A stretch of DNA of 64,000 nucleotides from Betaproteobacteria bacterium UBA1934 (GCA_002337055.1 DDFG01000004.1:376382-440381); one strand, 5' to 3'; counted from the first letter of the stretch, positions 51,372-59,361 are shown. A program made the numbers and translations. Notes: generated from the letters alone by a model not told the origin.

Positions 51372-53456
51372 ATGCCCCCTGCACAATCTGCCCGCACCCA
51401 TCCCGCCAAGCATTTTCTCAACCGCGAACTCGGCCTGCTCGCCTTTAACCGGCGGGTGCTGGCCCAGGCGCAGGACGAGCGTATGCCACTGCTCGAGCGC
51501 CTGCGTTTCCTGTGCATCGTCTCCAGCAACATGGACGAATTCTTCGAGATTCGCGTCTCGGGATTGAAGGAACTGATCCACGCCAACGACTCCGGTGCCA
51601 GCATCGACGGCCTGAATGCCCGCGAGGCGCTGCGCAGGGTCAGCGCCGAAGCCCACGCACTGATCGCGGAGCAATACACGCATTTCAACGAAGTGATCCT
51701 GCCCCGCCTCGACCAGGAAGGCATCCGCTTTCTGCGTCGCTCACAGTGGACCGAGGCACAGCGCGAATGGGTGCGCGACTACTTTCAGCGCGAAATGCTG
51801 CCGGTCCTGACGCCCATCGGGCTCGACCCGGCACACCCCTTCCCTCGGGTGCTGAACAAAAGCCTCAACTTCGCCATCGAGCTGGAGGGCAAGGACGCCT
51901 TCGGGCGCAGTTCAAACGCCGCCATCGTCCAGGCGCCCCGCGCCCTGCCGCGTGTGATCCGCATTCCACGAGAACTTTCGGCCGCGCCCTACGAGTTCGT
52001 CTTTCTCTCCTCCGTGCTGCACGAGTATGTCGGTGAACTGTTCACCGGCATGACGGTCACCGGCTATTACCAGTTTCGCGTCACGCGCAATTCCGACCTC
52101 TTCGTCGACGAAGAAGAGAACACCAATCTGCGCACCAAATTGCAGGGCGAGTTGTCGCAACGTCATTTCGGCGATGGCGTCCGCCTCGAAGTGGCCGACA
52201 ACTGCTCGCCGACCATGATCGCCTTTTTGCTGGAACAGTTCGGCCTCAGCCGTTCCGACCTCTATTGCGTGAACGGCCCGGTGAATCTGGTACGCCTGAT
52301 GCAGGTTCCAGACTGGGTCGACCGCCCCGATCTCAAGTTCTCGCCGTTCGTCCCCGGCCTTCCCAAAGCGCTGGAGAAACGTCACAACATTTTCGAGACC
52401 ATCCGCCAGCGCGACATTCTGCTGCACCACCCCTACCAGTCCTTCGCGCCGGTGATCGAACTGCTCAACCAGGCGGCAACCGACCCGCAGGTAGTGGCGA
52501 TCAAGATGACCGTCTACCGCACCGGTACCGACTCGGTACTGATGGAATCGCTGGTGCGCGCCGCGCAGAACGGCAAGGAAGTGACCGTCGTGCTCGAACT
52601 GATGGCGCGCTTTGACGAAGAGGTGAACATCGTCTGGGCCAACCGTCTGGAAGAGGTCGGCGCCCATGTTGCTTATGGCGTGGTCGGCTTCAAGGTGCAC
52701 GCCAAAGCCATTCTGATCGTGCGGCGCGAAGAAGGCGGCCTGCGCCGCTACGCCCATCTGGGCACCGGCAACTACCACCCGCGCACCGCCCGTCTCTACA
52801 CCGATTTTGGCCTGATGACGGCGAACGAGGAACTGACCAACGACGTGAGCGAAGTGTTCAAACAGCTCACCGGGCTGGGCAAGGCGCGCACCCTGAAGCA
52901 CCTGATCCAGGCGCCCTTCACGCTGCACTCCTCCATCGTCGCCGCCATCCGTGCTGAAGCGGAAGCCGCGAGGAACGGCCGCCCGGCACGCATCATCGCC
53001 AAGATGAACGCCTTGCTCGAAGCCGAAACCATCGAGGCACTCTACGAAGCCTCGCAGGCCGGCGTCGAAATCGACCTGATCGTGCGCGGCGTCTGCGCGC
53101 TGAAGGCCGGCGTGGCCGGCCTTTCGGAGAATATTCGCGTGCGCTCCATCATCGGGCGTTTTCTCGAACACCACCGCATCTTCTATTTCTTTGCGGACGG
53201 CAACGAGAATATCTACCTTTCCAGCGCCGATTGGATGGACCGCAACTTCTTCCGGCGCATTGAACTCGGTTTTCCCATCCTCGACCCGCGCCTCAAAAAG
53301 CGCGTGATCACCGAAGGTCTGCGCCACTATCTTGCCGACAACCAGCTGGGCTGGGAAATGGATGCCAACGGCAAATACCAGCGCGTCAAACCCAACGCCC
53401 GCGCCAAGCCGCGCAGTGCCCAGGGCGCGCTGATGGCGGCCCTCGGCAAGGGCTGA
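51372..53456 (+). CDS. ppk: Polyphosphate kinase 1
   Basis: A 694-residue enzyme making polyphosphate from ATP. Conserved blocks: FLNRELGLLAFNRRVLAQA, LCIVSSNMDEFFEIRVSG, RYAHLGTGNYHPRTARLYTDFG (His462, region of the phosphorylated His) and FLEHHRIFYFF (second active-site His near 600). The ATG at 51372 is chosen because the Pho-type promoter starts transcription at about 51350 and GGAGG precedes it. An in-frame ATG at 51315 lies within the promoter. Divergent from ppx. Confidence 0.96.
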   Translation: MPPAQSARTHPAKHFLNRELGLLAFNRRVLAQAQDERMPLLERLRFLCIVSSNMDEFFEIRVSGLKELIHANDSGASIDGLNAREALRRVSAEAHALIAEQYTHFNEVILPRLDQEGIRFLRRSQWTEAQREWVRDYFQREMLPVLTPIGLDPAHPFPRVLNKSLNFAIELEGKDAFGRSSNAAIVQAPRALPRVIRIPRELSAAPYEFVFLSSVLHEYVGELFTGMTVTGYYQFRVTRNSDLFVDEEENTNLRTKLQGELSQRHFGDGVRLEVADNCSPTMIAFLLEQFGLSRSDLYCVNGPVNLVRLMQVPDWVDRPDLKFSPFVPGLPKALEKRHNIFETIRQRDILLHHPYQSFAPVIELLNQAATDPQVVAIKMTVYRTGTDSVLMESLVRAAQNGKEVTVVLELMARFDEEVNIVWANRLEEVGAHVAYGVVGFKVHAKAILIVRREEGGLRRYAHLGTGNYHPRTARLYTDFGLMTANEELTNDVSEVFKQLTGLGKARTLKHLIQAPFTLHSSIVAAIRAEAEAARNGRPARIIAKMNALLEAETIEALYEASQAGVEIDLIVRGVCALKAGVAGLSENIRVRSIIGRFLEHHRIFYFFADGNENIYLSSADWMDRNFFRRIELGFPILDPRLKKRVITEGLRHYLADNQLGWEMDANGKYQRVKPNARAKPRSAQGALMAALGKG

Positions 53457-53481
53457 GCGCACTTTCAAACAGAACCGCCAC

Positions 53482-54300
53482 ATGAACCACCGCTTGACCA
53501 CCCGGCGCCGGCTGGCGCTGGGGTTGCTGGGCACAGCACTAAGTCTGCTCACCGCCTGCACCTCGCTCCCGACCACTCAGCAGCTTGGGTCGCCCGAGCA
53601 GCGCGTGGCCCTGCACGTCAAAAAGGGCACGACACCTTTTGTCGTTTTCCAGTCCGGTTTGGGCGACGGCAAATCCACCTGGGCCGACGTCATCAGCCGG
53701 CTACCGACCAACGTCTCCGTCTTTGCCTACGACCGCCCCGGCTATGGCGATAGCGACGGCACCGAGGGTGCGCGCTCGCCCTGCGCCATTGCGACCGAAC
53801 TGCATACCCTGCTCCAACGTGCCAACATCCCGCCGCCGTACATACTGGTCGGCCACTCGCTGGGCGGACTGTATCAGGACGTTTTCGCCCGCCAATACCC
53901 GGACGAAGTCGCCGCCCTCGTCCTGCTCGACCCGACCCACCCGCGCCACTGGGAACGCCTGCAAGCCGACGCCCCGGCACAGGCAACCATCGTACGCGGC
54001 CTGCGCCTGACGGCGTTCAGCGCAGCGATGCGGCGCGAATTCGACGACCAGTACACCTGCCCGCCGGACGCTACTCCGCTCAACACACCGGCGACGCTGC
54101 TCTTCAGCGGCCGCCGCCGACCCGAGGAGCTGGGCAGTTTCGAAACCATGCTGCTCCGTCTGCGAGAAGATTGGAAAACCCGCTACACCGCCCCGCAAAC
54201 CGCAACCCTGCGCGAGGCCACGCATTACCTCCAAACACAAGCGCCAGCCGCAGTGGTGGATGCGATCAGGCAGGCTCTGGCCGGCAAGCGACAGAAGTAG
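53482..54300 (+). CDS. Alpha/beta-hydrolase lipoprotein
   Basis: A 272-residue hydrolase with a lipoprotein signal (RRRLALGLLGTALSLLTAC). The nucleophile elbow is GHSLGG. YDRPGYGDSDG is the usual post-strand motif. The His is in ATHYLQTQ. The acid position is unclear: the expected strand (ATLLFSGRRRPEE) lacks the usual Asp, so activity may use another residue. Substrate unknown. Confidence 0.85.
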   Translation: MNHRLTTRRRLALGLLGTALSLLTACTSLPTTQQLGSPEQRVALHVKKGTTPFVVFQSGLGDGKSTWADVISRLPTNVSVFAYDRPGYGDSDGTEGARSPCAIATELHTLLQRANIPPPYILVGHSLGGLYQDVFARQYPDEVAALVLLDPTHPRHWERLQADAPAQATIVRGLRLTAFSAAMRREFDDQYTCPPDATPLNTPATLLFSGRRRPEELGSFETMLLRLREDWKTRYTAPQTATLREATHYLQTQAPAAVVDAIRQALAGKRQK

Positions 54301-54627
54301 ACGCGAGCCACGGCAAACCGGGTGCAAGAGTCGCTTTTTCGCTGGAAGACGGCCGAAACCCGACTATCCACTGGACATACGTCTGCTCTGTTCTTATGCT
54401 TTAGCGCTTGTAACGCAGCACCTCCCGTGCACGTTCAAGCAGCCCAACCGAGGGAGATGTCTGTTTGGCGCGTTTGCCGTTTGCAATATGTCTGTTCATA
54501 AAACCCGTATATCAACCATGAGCAAGAACACAAGCTGTTTTCAAACTGACGAGCATTCCACCGTACACGTCACGCGCCCGGTGTATCCGTCACTTTTGAC
54601 GTCTACATTACGTTAGGTTTATCGAGC
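54301..54627. other. 327-base stretch before the cassette array
   Basis: No supported gene; the open frames here are short, with poor composition. A possible promoter (TTGCCG at 54474-54479, 17 bases, CATAAA at 54497-54502) points into the cassettes. GTTAGGT at 54612-54618 is an integrase-type crossover sequence at the left end of the array. No matching R''-type half-site was found at a normal distance, so it is more like an attI-side or truncated attC boundary. Confidence 0.5.
54474..54502 (+). promoter_or_regulatory. Candidate promoter reading into the cassettes
   Basis: TTGCCG and CATAAA (four of six matches each) separated by 17 bases. Cassette genes usually lack promoters, so an upstream one is expected; this is the best candidate seen, not proven. 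Confidence 0.3.
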
Positions 54628-55104
54628 ATGGCCACTTACAACCCGACCATCGACTATGTCGAAGAGCTGCGTCGCCTTAGGGACGCGTACGTCGGATCAA
54701 ATCCGCAGAGCAGGTGGAACATCATTCAGCGTCGGCTTGGAAACACGGAAATTGGCCCCGTTCGCTTGGTAAGCGTCGTGTCTGCTGTTGAAGCTTTGTC
54801 GCGCGCTCTTCTCGTTCATTTCCCGAACGCACCGGCCGCTGAGGTTGGCAAGAGGTATACGAAGTTCAAGTCAAAGGAAGGGCACCATCTTGTTGCCGAA
54901 TACCTGAAGCGGAGCGGTCACGATGATCCAAATATTTATTTCGGTGCAGATACTTGGCCCCTCTTCAAGCACGCTGTGAACTATCGGAACTTGATTGCTC
55001 ATGAATGCACATACCTAGGCCAAGACAAGTACGTGTCGCTGATTCAGGCATCGGAAGAGGTCTTAAATTCCGTCGCGGGTTTGGCTGGTCTGCAGCATGG
55101 ATAA
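54628..55104 (+). CDS. HEPN-like protein (integron cassette 1)
   Basis: A 158-residue protein. The motif RNLIAH (Arg120-x4-His125) in FKHAVNYRNLIAHECTYLGQ is the Rx4-6H signature of HEPN RNases and HEPN-like proteins, set in a helical background (LVSVVSAVEALSRALLVHF, VSLIQASEEVLNSVAGL). Many HEPN proteins are toxins or parts of defence systems, often with a partner antitoxin; none is recognised here. No signal peptide. First gene after the array boundary, with attC one base after its stop. Confidence 0.7.
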   Translation: MATYNPTIDYVEELRRLRDAYVGSNPQSRWNIIQRRLGNTEIGPVRLVSVVSAVEALSRALLVHFPNAPAAEVGKRYTKFKSKEGHHLVAEYLKRSGHDDPNIYFGADTWPLFKHAVNYRNLIAHECTYLGQDKYVSLIQASEEVLNSVAGLAGLQHG

Positions 55105-55162
55105 ACCTAACATTTCCTTCCAGCGGACTGCCTACGGCAGCCGCTGAAGTCAGGCGTTGGGC
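55105..55162 (+). other. attC site 1
   Basis: Outer cores ACCTAAC (55105-55111) and GTTGGGC (55156-55162) flank an inverted repeat: CAGCGG-A-CTGCC pairs with GGCAG-CCGCTG with a 3-base loop, leaving the unpaired A expected as an extrahelical base. The 3' part (CAGGCGTTGGGC) is a common attC end. Total 58 bases, a standard attC size. Confidence 0.88.
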
Positions 55163-55189
55163 ATAATCTGATCTTTCTTTGAGGAATTT

Positions 55190-55585
55190 GTGTTCTCACA
55201 TATCTGCGTCGGTGTCAGTGACTTTGAGCGTGCGCTTTCGTTCTACGAGCCGTTGATGGCAACACTTGGCATTGAGGCTCGCTTTTGCGAAAGAGGTCGC
55301 CCTTGGGCAGGATGGCAATCTAGTCCAGGCCCAAGGCCGCTGTTCATTATTGGCAAGCCTTTCAATCAGCTCGCACCAGCGCCAGGCAATGGCAGCATGG
55401 TGGCGTTTCTCGCGGAGAGTAGAACCACTGTAGACCAAGCATTCAACATTGCTCTTGCTAACGGCGGCACATCCGAAGGGCCGCCAGGCTTAAGGCCCGA
55501 GTACCACGAAAACTACTACGGCGCGTACTTTCGAGACCCTGATGGCAACAAGCTCTGTGTGGCCTGTCACTCCGCACAGTGCTGA
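55190..55585 (+). CDS. VOC/glyoxalase-superfamily protein (integron cassette 2)
   Basis: A 131-residue protein of the vicinal oxygen chelate fold: HICVGVSDFERALSFYEPLMATLGI at the N-terminus and YYGAYFRDPDGNKLCVACH at the C-terminus. The GTG start is preceded by GAGGA. VOC cassettes are frequent in integrons, where some confer antibiotic resistance, but no specific resistance family is recognised. Metal-ligand candidates are the N-terminal His and a C-terminal Asp/Glu. Confidence 0.85.
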   Translation: MFSHICVGVSDFERALSFYEPLMATLGIEARFCERGRPWAGWQSSPGPRPLFIIGKPFNQLAPAPGNGSMVAFLAESRTTVDQAFNIALANGGTSEGPPGLRPEYHENYYGAYFRDPDGNKLCVACHSAQC

Positions 55586-55609
55586 AGTCGCAGGCATCCA
55601 ACCAATGGC

Positions 55610-55696
55610 GCCCAACATCGCGGTCAAGGCCACTCCCTTCGGCCGCTGGACGCTGCGCGATAAATCCGTGCACCGCCGGTTAGCTTTACGTTGGGC
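55610..55696 (+). other. attC site 2
   Basis: Perfectly complementary outer cores GCCCAAC (55610-55616) and GTTGGGC (55690-55696), with inner pairing such as GGCC...GGCC and GCGG...CCGC. Total 87 bases. It starts 24 bases after the VOC gene stop and ends 26 before the next gene. Confidence 0.88.
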
Positions 55697-55722
55697 GTCT
55701 TAATTCTTGCAGCGAGGTCGAG

Positions 55723-56304
55723 TTGAGCCACAAACTATTGCTTGTCGATTTTGAGAATGTTCAGCAGGTTGATCTCAGTCGTCTCGAAGAGAACTTCCAC
55801 GTTGTCATCTTTGTTGGTTCAGGCCAAAAGAGCGTTCCAATTGATCTTGTCGCAAGCGCACAGAAACTTGGAGATAGAGTCGAGTGGCAACGCGTTGATG
55901 GAAACGGTAGCAATGCTCTAGATTTCTATATCGCATGCCAGCTTGGGCGCGTGATTGAAAAGTCTCCAAGTCTTCATTGCATTGTCCTGTCCAAAGATAA
56001 AGGCTTCGATCCGCTTCTTCGACATCTAAGCAAAAATGGTCTGAAGTGCAAACGCATCAACAGCTTGCTTGAGCTTGAACCGAAGACCGCAACGGCAGAA
56101 GAACCAAATTACAAGCGGGTCTTTGATCTTCTGAGCAAATCCGAAAAGAAATCACGTCCGCGTAAACGGGCAACTCTGTCGCAGCATATTTCTTCAATGT
56201 TCCAAAAGAACATTGCTCAAAGCGACGTCGATCGGATCATTGACATTCTTTTCGCGAACAAGATGATTTCAGAATCCAACAACACCATCACATATGAGTT
56301 CTGA
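55723..56304 (+). CDS. PIN/NYN-like nuclease-domain protein (integron cassette 3)
   Basis: A 193-residue protein. Acidic residues typical of PIN-like nucleases are visible at Asp9 and Glu11 (LLLVDFENV), Asp67 (GSNALDFYIACQLG) and Asp92/Asp96 (LSKDKGFDPLLRHL). A Lys/Arg-rich linker leads to a C-terminal ~50-residue helical domain (FQKNIAQSDVDRIIDILFANKMIS). The TTG start has GAGG five bases upstream. The likely activity is RNA cleavage; target unknown. Confidence 0.8.
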   Translation: MSHKLLLVDFENVQQVDLSRLEENFHVVIFVGSGQKSVPIDLVASAQKLGDRVEWQRVDGNGSNALDFYIACQLGRVIEKSPSLHCIVLSKDKGFDPLLRHLSKNGLKCKRINSLLELEPKTATAEEPNYKRVFDLLSKSEKKSRPRKRATLSQHISSMFQKNIAQSDVDRIIDILFANKMISESNNTITYEF

Positions 56305-56307
56305 GCC

Positions 56308-56376
56308 ACCCAACAATTCCGTCGTGAGGGACCGCCCACAAGCAGCGCTTGTGGGCGGTCCCTCACGACATTAGGC
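56308..56376 (+). other. attC-like site 3 with 23-bp perfect palindrome
   Basis: ACCCAAC (56308-56314) and ATTAGGC (56370-56376) flank a perfect 23-bp inverted repeat (56321-56343 with 56347-56369) and a 3-base loop. The stem lacks the bulges normal in attC, and the 3' core has A where the invariant G of GTT should be. It may be a decayed or unusual attC; it could also act as a strong transcription terminator-like hairpin, though no T-run follows. Confidence 0.7.
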
Positions 56377-56388
56377 GCCAGCAATTCG

Positions 56389-56916
56389 ATGCAGATACGC
56401 CCTTTTCGCCCCGGAGATGAGCCGGCCTTGTTTGCAGTCTTTCATTCTGCCGTTCATGGGCTTGCCAGCACGAACTACACACCAGAACAGATTCAAGCAT
56501 GGGCGCCGCAAGACCTGGATCGAAATATCTGGGGCAAGCGAATGCAAGACATTCAGCCCTTTGTAGTTGAAGCCTCGGACGAAATCGCGGCCTACGCGGA
56601 TGTTCAGCCTTCTGGCTACATTGATCATTTCTTTGTAGCTGCCGCATACGCAAGGCGAGGCGTGGGCAGCATGCTTATGGCGCACATTCACATAGTCGCT
56701 CGTGAGCAAGATATTCCAGCGCTCACATCCGATGTCAGTCGCACGGCGCAGCCATTCTTCGAGAAATTCGACTTTGTCATCGTCGAGCAGCGATTGCCGG
56801 TTATTCGAGGTGTCCCAATCCCCAATGCGCTTATGCGAAAAGAGCTGACGCCACTCCCTTCCATAGAGAGAGCATCACCCGGCAAGCCAGGCATCACCTC
56901 GCATGTCAAACGCTAG
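56389..56916 (+). CDS. GNAT-family N-acetyltransferase (last cassette-like gene)
   Basis: A 175-residue acetyltransferase. Start MQIRPFRPGDEPALFAVF is typical; motif A is VAAAYARRGVGSMLMAHI (acetyl-CoA R/QxxGxG/A). The last ~20 residues (ERASPGKPGITSHVKR) look like read-through into flanking sequence. No attC follows, so it is the terminal cassette with a lost attC or a chromosomal gene. Substrate unknown. Confidence 0.85.
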   Translation: MQIRPFRPGDEPALFAVFHSAVHGLASTNYTPEQIQAWAPQDLDRNIWGKRMQDIQPFVVEASDEIAAYADVQPSGYIDHFFVAAAYARRGVGSMLMAHIHIVAREQDIPALTSDVSRTAQPFFEKFDFVIVEQRLPVIRGVPIPNALMRKELTPLPSIERASPGKPGITSHVKR

Positions 56917-56939
56917 CCATCAGTAACCGCGCGCATCGC

Positions 56940-57494
56940 ATGACCTCACAAGACATCGTCCTATACGCAGCAATCGTCGGGTGCGAAATTGGTTTCTGGC
57001 TGGTTCTGCTGGCGGCCCTGGCCACCCGCTACGTTGCCAAAAAGAGTTCGCTCAGCAAGTGGCTGCTCCTTAGTCTGCCACTGATCGACCTCGCCCTTCT
57101 CGGCTTCACGGTTCTGGACCTGCGCCGCGGCGCCGTGGCGACTTTTGCGCATGGCTTGGCTGCGGCATACGTCGGGTTCACGGTGGCCTTCGGGCACATT
57201 GCCGTGAGATGGGCTGACGCCCACTTTGCCCACCGCTTTGCGGGCGGTCCGCCCCTGCCTAAGGCGCCAACCCTGGGGTGGGCAGCTGTTCAATACGACC
57301 TCGTCCTTTGGGTGCGCTGCATTGCAGCCTGCCTGCTCACGGTCGGCCTTGTCGAAGTACTCAGATCGCTCGTAGGTGAGTCACAAACGATCGCACTGCT
57401 CGAATGGCAGAAGTACGCTTTCGGTTGCGTGTTCTTCTGGTTTCTGTTCGGCCCTCTCTGGGCTCTCGCAACCGCGTGGCGTCGCCCAAGCTGA
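56940..57494 (+). CDS. Unrecognised integral membrane protein
   Basis: A 184-residue protein with about five hydrophobic segments (IVLYAAIVGCEIGFWLVLLAAL, WLLLSLPLIDLALLGFTVLDL, WVRCIAACLLTVGLVEVL, CVFFWFLFGPLWALATAW). Polar loops are short. It starts 23 bases after the acetyltransferase stop. No family recognised by eye. GC content is back to the chromosomal level, which suggests it lies outside the cassette array. Confidence 0.7.
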   Translation: MTSQDIVLYAAIVGCEIGFWLVLLAALATRYVAKKSSLSKWLLLSLPLIDLALLGFTVLDLRRGAVATFAHGLAAAYVGFTVAFGHIAVRWADAHFAHRFAGGPPLPKAPTLGWAAVQYDLVLWVRCIAACLLTVGLVEVLRSLVGESQTIALLEWQKYAFGCVFFWFLFGPLWALATAWRRPS

Positions 57495-57576
57495 GGCCTG
57501 ATTTGGCGCCGAACCGGACACGCAGCGGTGAACTCTGCGCTACCATCGCGTTGTTGCCCAACCCCACCAACCCACT

Positions 57577-58152
57577 ATGAGCAAAATCCGCCCCGGCTCC
57601 CGGTCCGTAGTCTTGATTGTCGATGTTCAAGTGAGCGTCATGGCGAATGCCTGGAACGCTTCGAATGTCATCGGCAATATCGTCCGGCTTGTTGAACGGG
57701 CGCGGGGAGAGGGTGTGCCGGTCATCTGGATTCAACATGAGGCCGACGATTTGCCGCGCGGTTCTCCGGCCTGGCAACTCGTTCCTGAACTCGTGACCGC
57801 CGCCGGCGAACAGCGGATCGACAAGCGTTTCCCTTCCGCATTCGAGGAAACGGGGCTGGAGGACTGCCTCGCCGAACAGGGTGTCGCGCACATTGTGCTT
57901 GCGGGCGCGCAAACCAACTGGTGCATTCGCGCCACCGCCTATGCCGCGCTCGAACGCGGCTATGACCTGACGCTGGTAAAAGATGCCCACACGACCGAGA
58001 CCATCGAACTCGGCGAGGGCGGCAGGCTGGAAGCCTCCGGCATGGTCATGGATCTCAACATTGCGATGAAATGGCTGAGTTACCCCGGTCGCCGCAATGG
58101 CACCGCGATGACCGAGGAGCTCGATTTTTCACCCGCGGGCAGCAGCCTTTAA
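57577..58152 (+). CDS. Isochorismatase-like cysteine hydrolase
   Basis: A 191-residue hydrolase. The catalytic triad is visible as Asp in VLIVDVQ, Lys in RIDKRFPSAF and Cys in AGAQTNWCIRATAYAALERGYDLTLVKDAHTT. The family acts on isochorismate, nicotinamide, amides or ureido compounds; no substrate can be assigned. Starts at ATG after a 75-base gap. Confidence 0.9.
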   Translation: MSKIRPGSRSVVLIVDVQVSVMANAWNASNVIGNIVRLVERARGEGVPVIWIQHEADDLPRGSPAWQLVPELVTAAGEQRIDKRFPSAFEETGLEDCLAEQGVAHIVLAGAQTNWCIRATAYAALERGYDLTLVKDAHTTETIELGEGGRLEASGMVMDLNIAMKWLSYPGRRNGTAMTEELDFSPAGSSL

Positions 58153-58191
58153 CAAAGCGGGCTTTGCCGCTGTACAGATAAAGGCCGGACC

Positions 58192-58773
58192 ATGAACATC
58201 ATCGTCGCCACTGACATTCACGGCATCTCTGCCGAACTGCGCGCCATGATGGAACCGGTGGCAAGCGGCGCAATTTTTCTGTCGCCCTGGGAGACCGAAA
58301 CCAGCCCGATCGAAGATGAGCATCAGGCGGTCTCGACCTTTTTGTCACAGAGCGGCCTTGAAGCATATGCAGACAAGATTTCAGTCGCTGCAAACCGGGC
58401 GCCGGCATACATCATCGGGTTTAGCGTGGGGGCCAGCGCTGCGTGGCTCTATTCCTCGCGTGACGATTGCAATCCCGAGAGCAAGGCGACACTTTTTTAC
58501 GGGTCGAGAATCCGTGACTATTCTTCGCTCGTGTCGCGGATCGATATCTCCGCGATCTTCGCTGAACACGAGGCGTCGTTCTCGCCGGTGCAACTCGCGC
58601 GAGCGATTACCCGAGCCAATGTGCGCACCTCTGTCGAGACCGGCACAGCCCATGGGTTCATGAACCCGCGCTCGGCCAACTTCGCACCCGCCCTGTGCAT
58701 GAGCCATCTTCAACGCCTGGCAGGCGAGCTGGCACGCTTTCGTTGCAGCGCGCAGCGCACAGCAACGACATAG
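58192..58773 (+). CDS. Alpha/beta-hydrolase (dienelactone hydrolase-like)
   Basis: A 193-residue single-domain hydrolase fold: GFSVGASAAW contains the nucleophile (Ser in GxSxG), and AHGFMNPRS near the C-terminus matches the DLH His block. Members often have Cys in the nucleophile place; here it is Ser. Substrate unknown. Confidence 0.75.
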   Translation: MNIIVATDIHGISAELRAMMEPVASGAIFLSPWETETSPIEDEHQAVSTFLSQSGLEAYADKISVAANRAPAYIIGFSVGASAAWLYSSRDDCNPESKATLFYGSRIRDYSSLVSRIDISAIFAEHEASFSPVQLARAITRANVRTSVETGTAHGFMNPRSANFAPALCMSHLQRLAGELARFRCSAQRTATT

Positions 58774-58820
58774 ACCGCATTCATCATCTGCTCCCAAAAT
58801 CCGAAAAGCGAGGCAACCGC

Positions 58821-59093
58821 ATGAGTATCGAGATTTCAAGAGAAGCGCAGAAGGAGGCCATTGCCTCCATTGAGCGCTATTTCAGTGAAAACATGGACGA
58901 ACCCATCGGCAACATTGCTGCCGCTGGACTGCTCTCTTTCTTTCTGGAAGAAATCGGGCCGCTCGTCTACAACAAAGCGGTGGCCGATGCGCAGGAGCGC
59001 CTGCACGCACGCGTGACGGATCTCGATATCGAAATCCACGAAGATGAGTTTCAGTACTGGCGCAAGAGGGAACGAAAACAGCGAACAAAGTAA
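58821..59093 (+). CDS. DUF2164 family protein
   Basis: A 90-residue protein: MSIEISREAQKEAIASIERYFSENMDEPIGNIAAAGLLSFFLEEIGPLVYNKAVADAQERL is the DUF2164 pattern. Soluble, helical, no known function. The ATG at 58821 is chosen at the conserved start; the upstream extension reads as non-coding. Confidence 0.88.
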   Translation: MSIEISREAQKEAIASIERYFSENMDEPIGNIAAAGLLSFFLEEIGPLVYNKAVADAQERLHARVTDLDIEIHEDEFQYWRKRERKQRTK

Positions 59094-59137
59094 TGCTTGG
59101 CCGGTCTCATTCCTATCATTGCGCCGAAATACTCAGC

Positions 59138-59332
59138 ATGCATCCCCTACCTCCCAACGGACTGCCGATCTACCGCCTGCTAACCGGGCCGGACGATGCC
59201 ACCTTCTGCCACCGGGTTTCCGAAGCGCTGGCGTTGGGATATCGTTTGCACGGTTCGCCCGCGCTCACCTTCAACGGCACATCGGTGATCGCAGCACAGG
59301 CGCTGGTGTGGCCTGACAACGTCAACGAGTAA
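59138..59332 (+). CDS. DUF1737 family protein
   Basis: A 64-residue protein: YRLLTGPDDATFCHRVSEALALGYRLHGSPALTFNG is the DUF1737 domain, usually found as a short single-domain protein. The ATG at 59138 is chosen just before the domain; an ATG at 59093 overlapping the previous stop is possible. Function unknown. Confidence 0.8.
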   Translation: MHPLPPNGLPIYRLLTGPDDATFCHRVSEALALGYRLHGSPALTFNGTSVIAAQALVWPDNVNE

Positions 59333-59361
59333 CAAGCTCGATCACGATTCGAGGCGACTCC

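Larger units (their letters stand above)
54612..56376 (+). mobile_element. Integron gene-cassette array without integrase (CALIN type)
   Basis: From the GTTAGGT boundary, three same-strand genes are each followed by an attC-like site (55105-55162, 55610-55696, 56308-56376), and a fourth gene follows the last site. No intI-like gene is in the window. GC content and codon use are visibly lower in GC than in neighbours. This is the pattern of clusters of attC sites lacking an integrase: cassettes left behind or inserted in trans. Confidence 0.82.

Noticed and set aside
51912..53576. 554-codon open frame on the - strand opposite ppk
   Set aside because: It lies fully over a firmly identified ppk gene; it is a GC-rich codon-bias shadow with no recognisable domain.
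54260..54616. 118-codon open frame before the cassettes
   Set aside because: Overlaps the hydrolase end, Arg/Ser-rich, ends at the array boundary; no ribosome-binding site.
54442..54618. GCCCAAC at 54442 with GTTAGGT at 54612 considered as a full attC
   Set aside because: 177 bases apart, longer than known attC sites, and no convincing internal pairing; only the right boundary is kept.
57551..57562. GCCCAAC at 57556 considered as a fourth attC half-site
   Set aside because: No matching GTTRRRY partner at a normal distance and no internal dyad.
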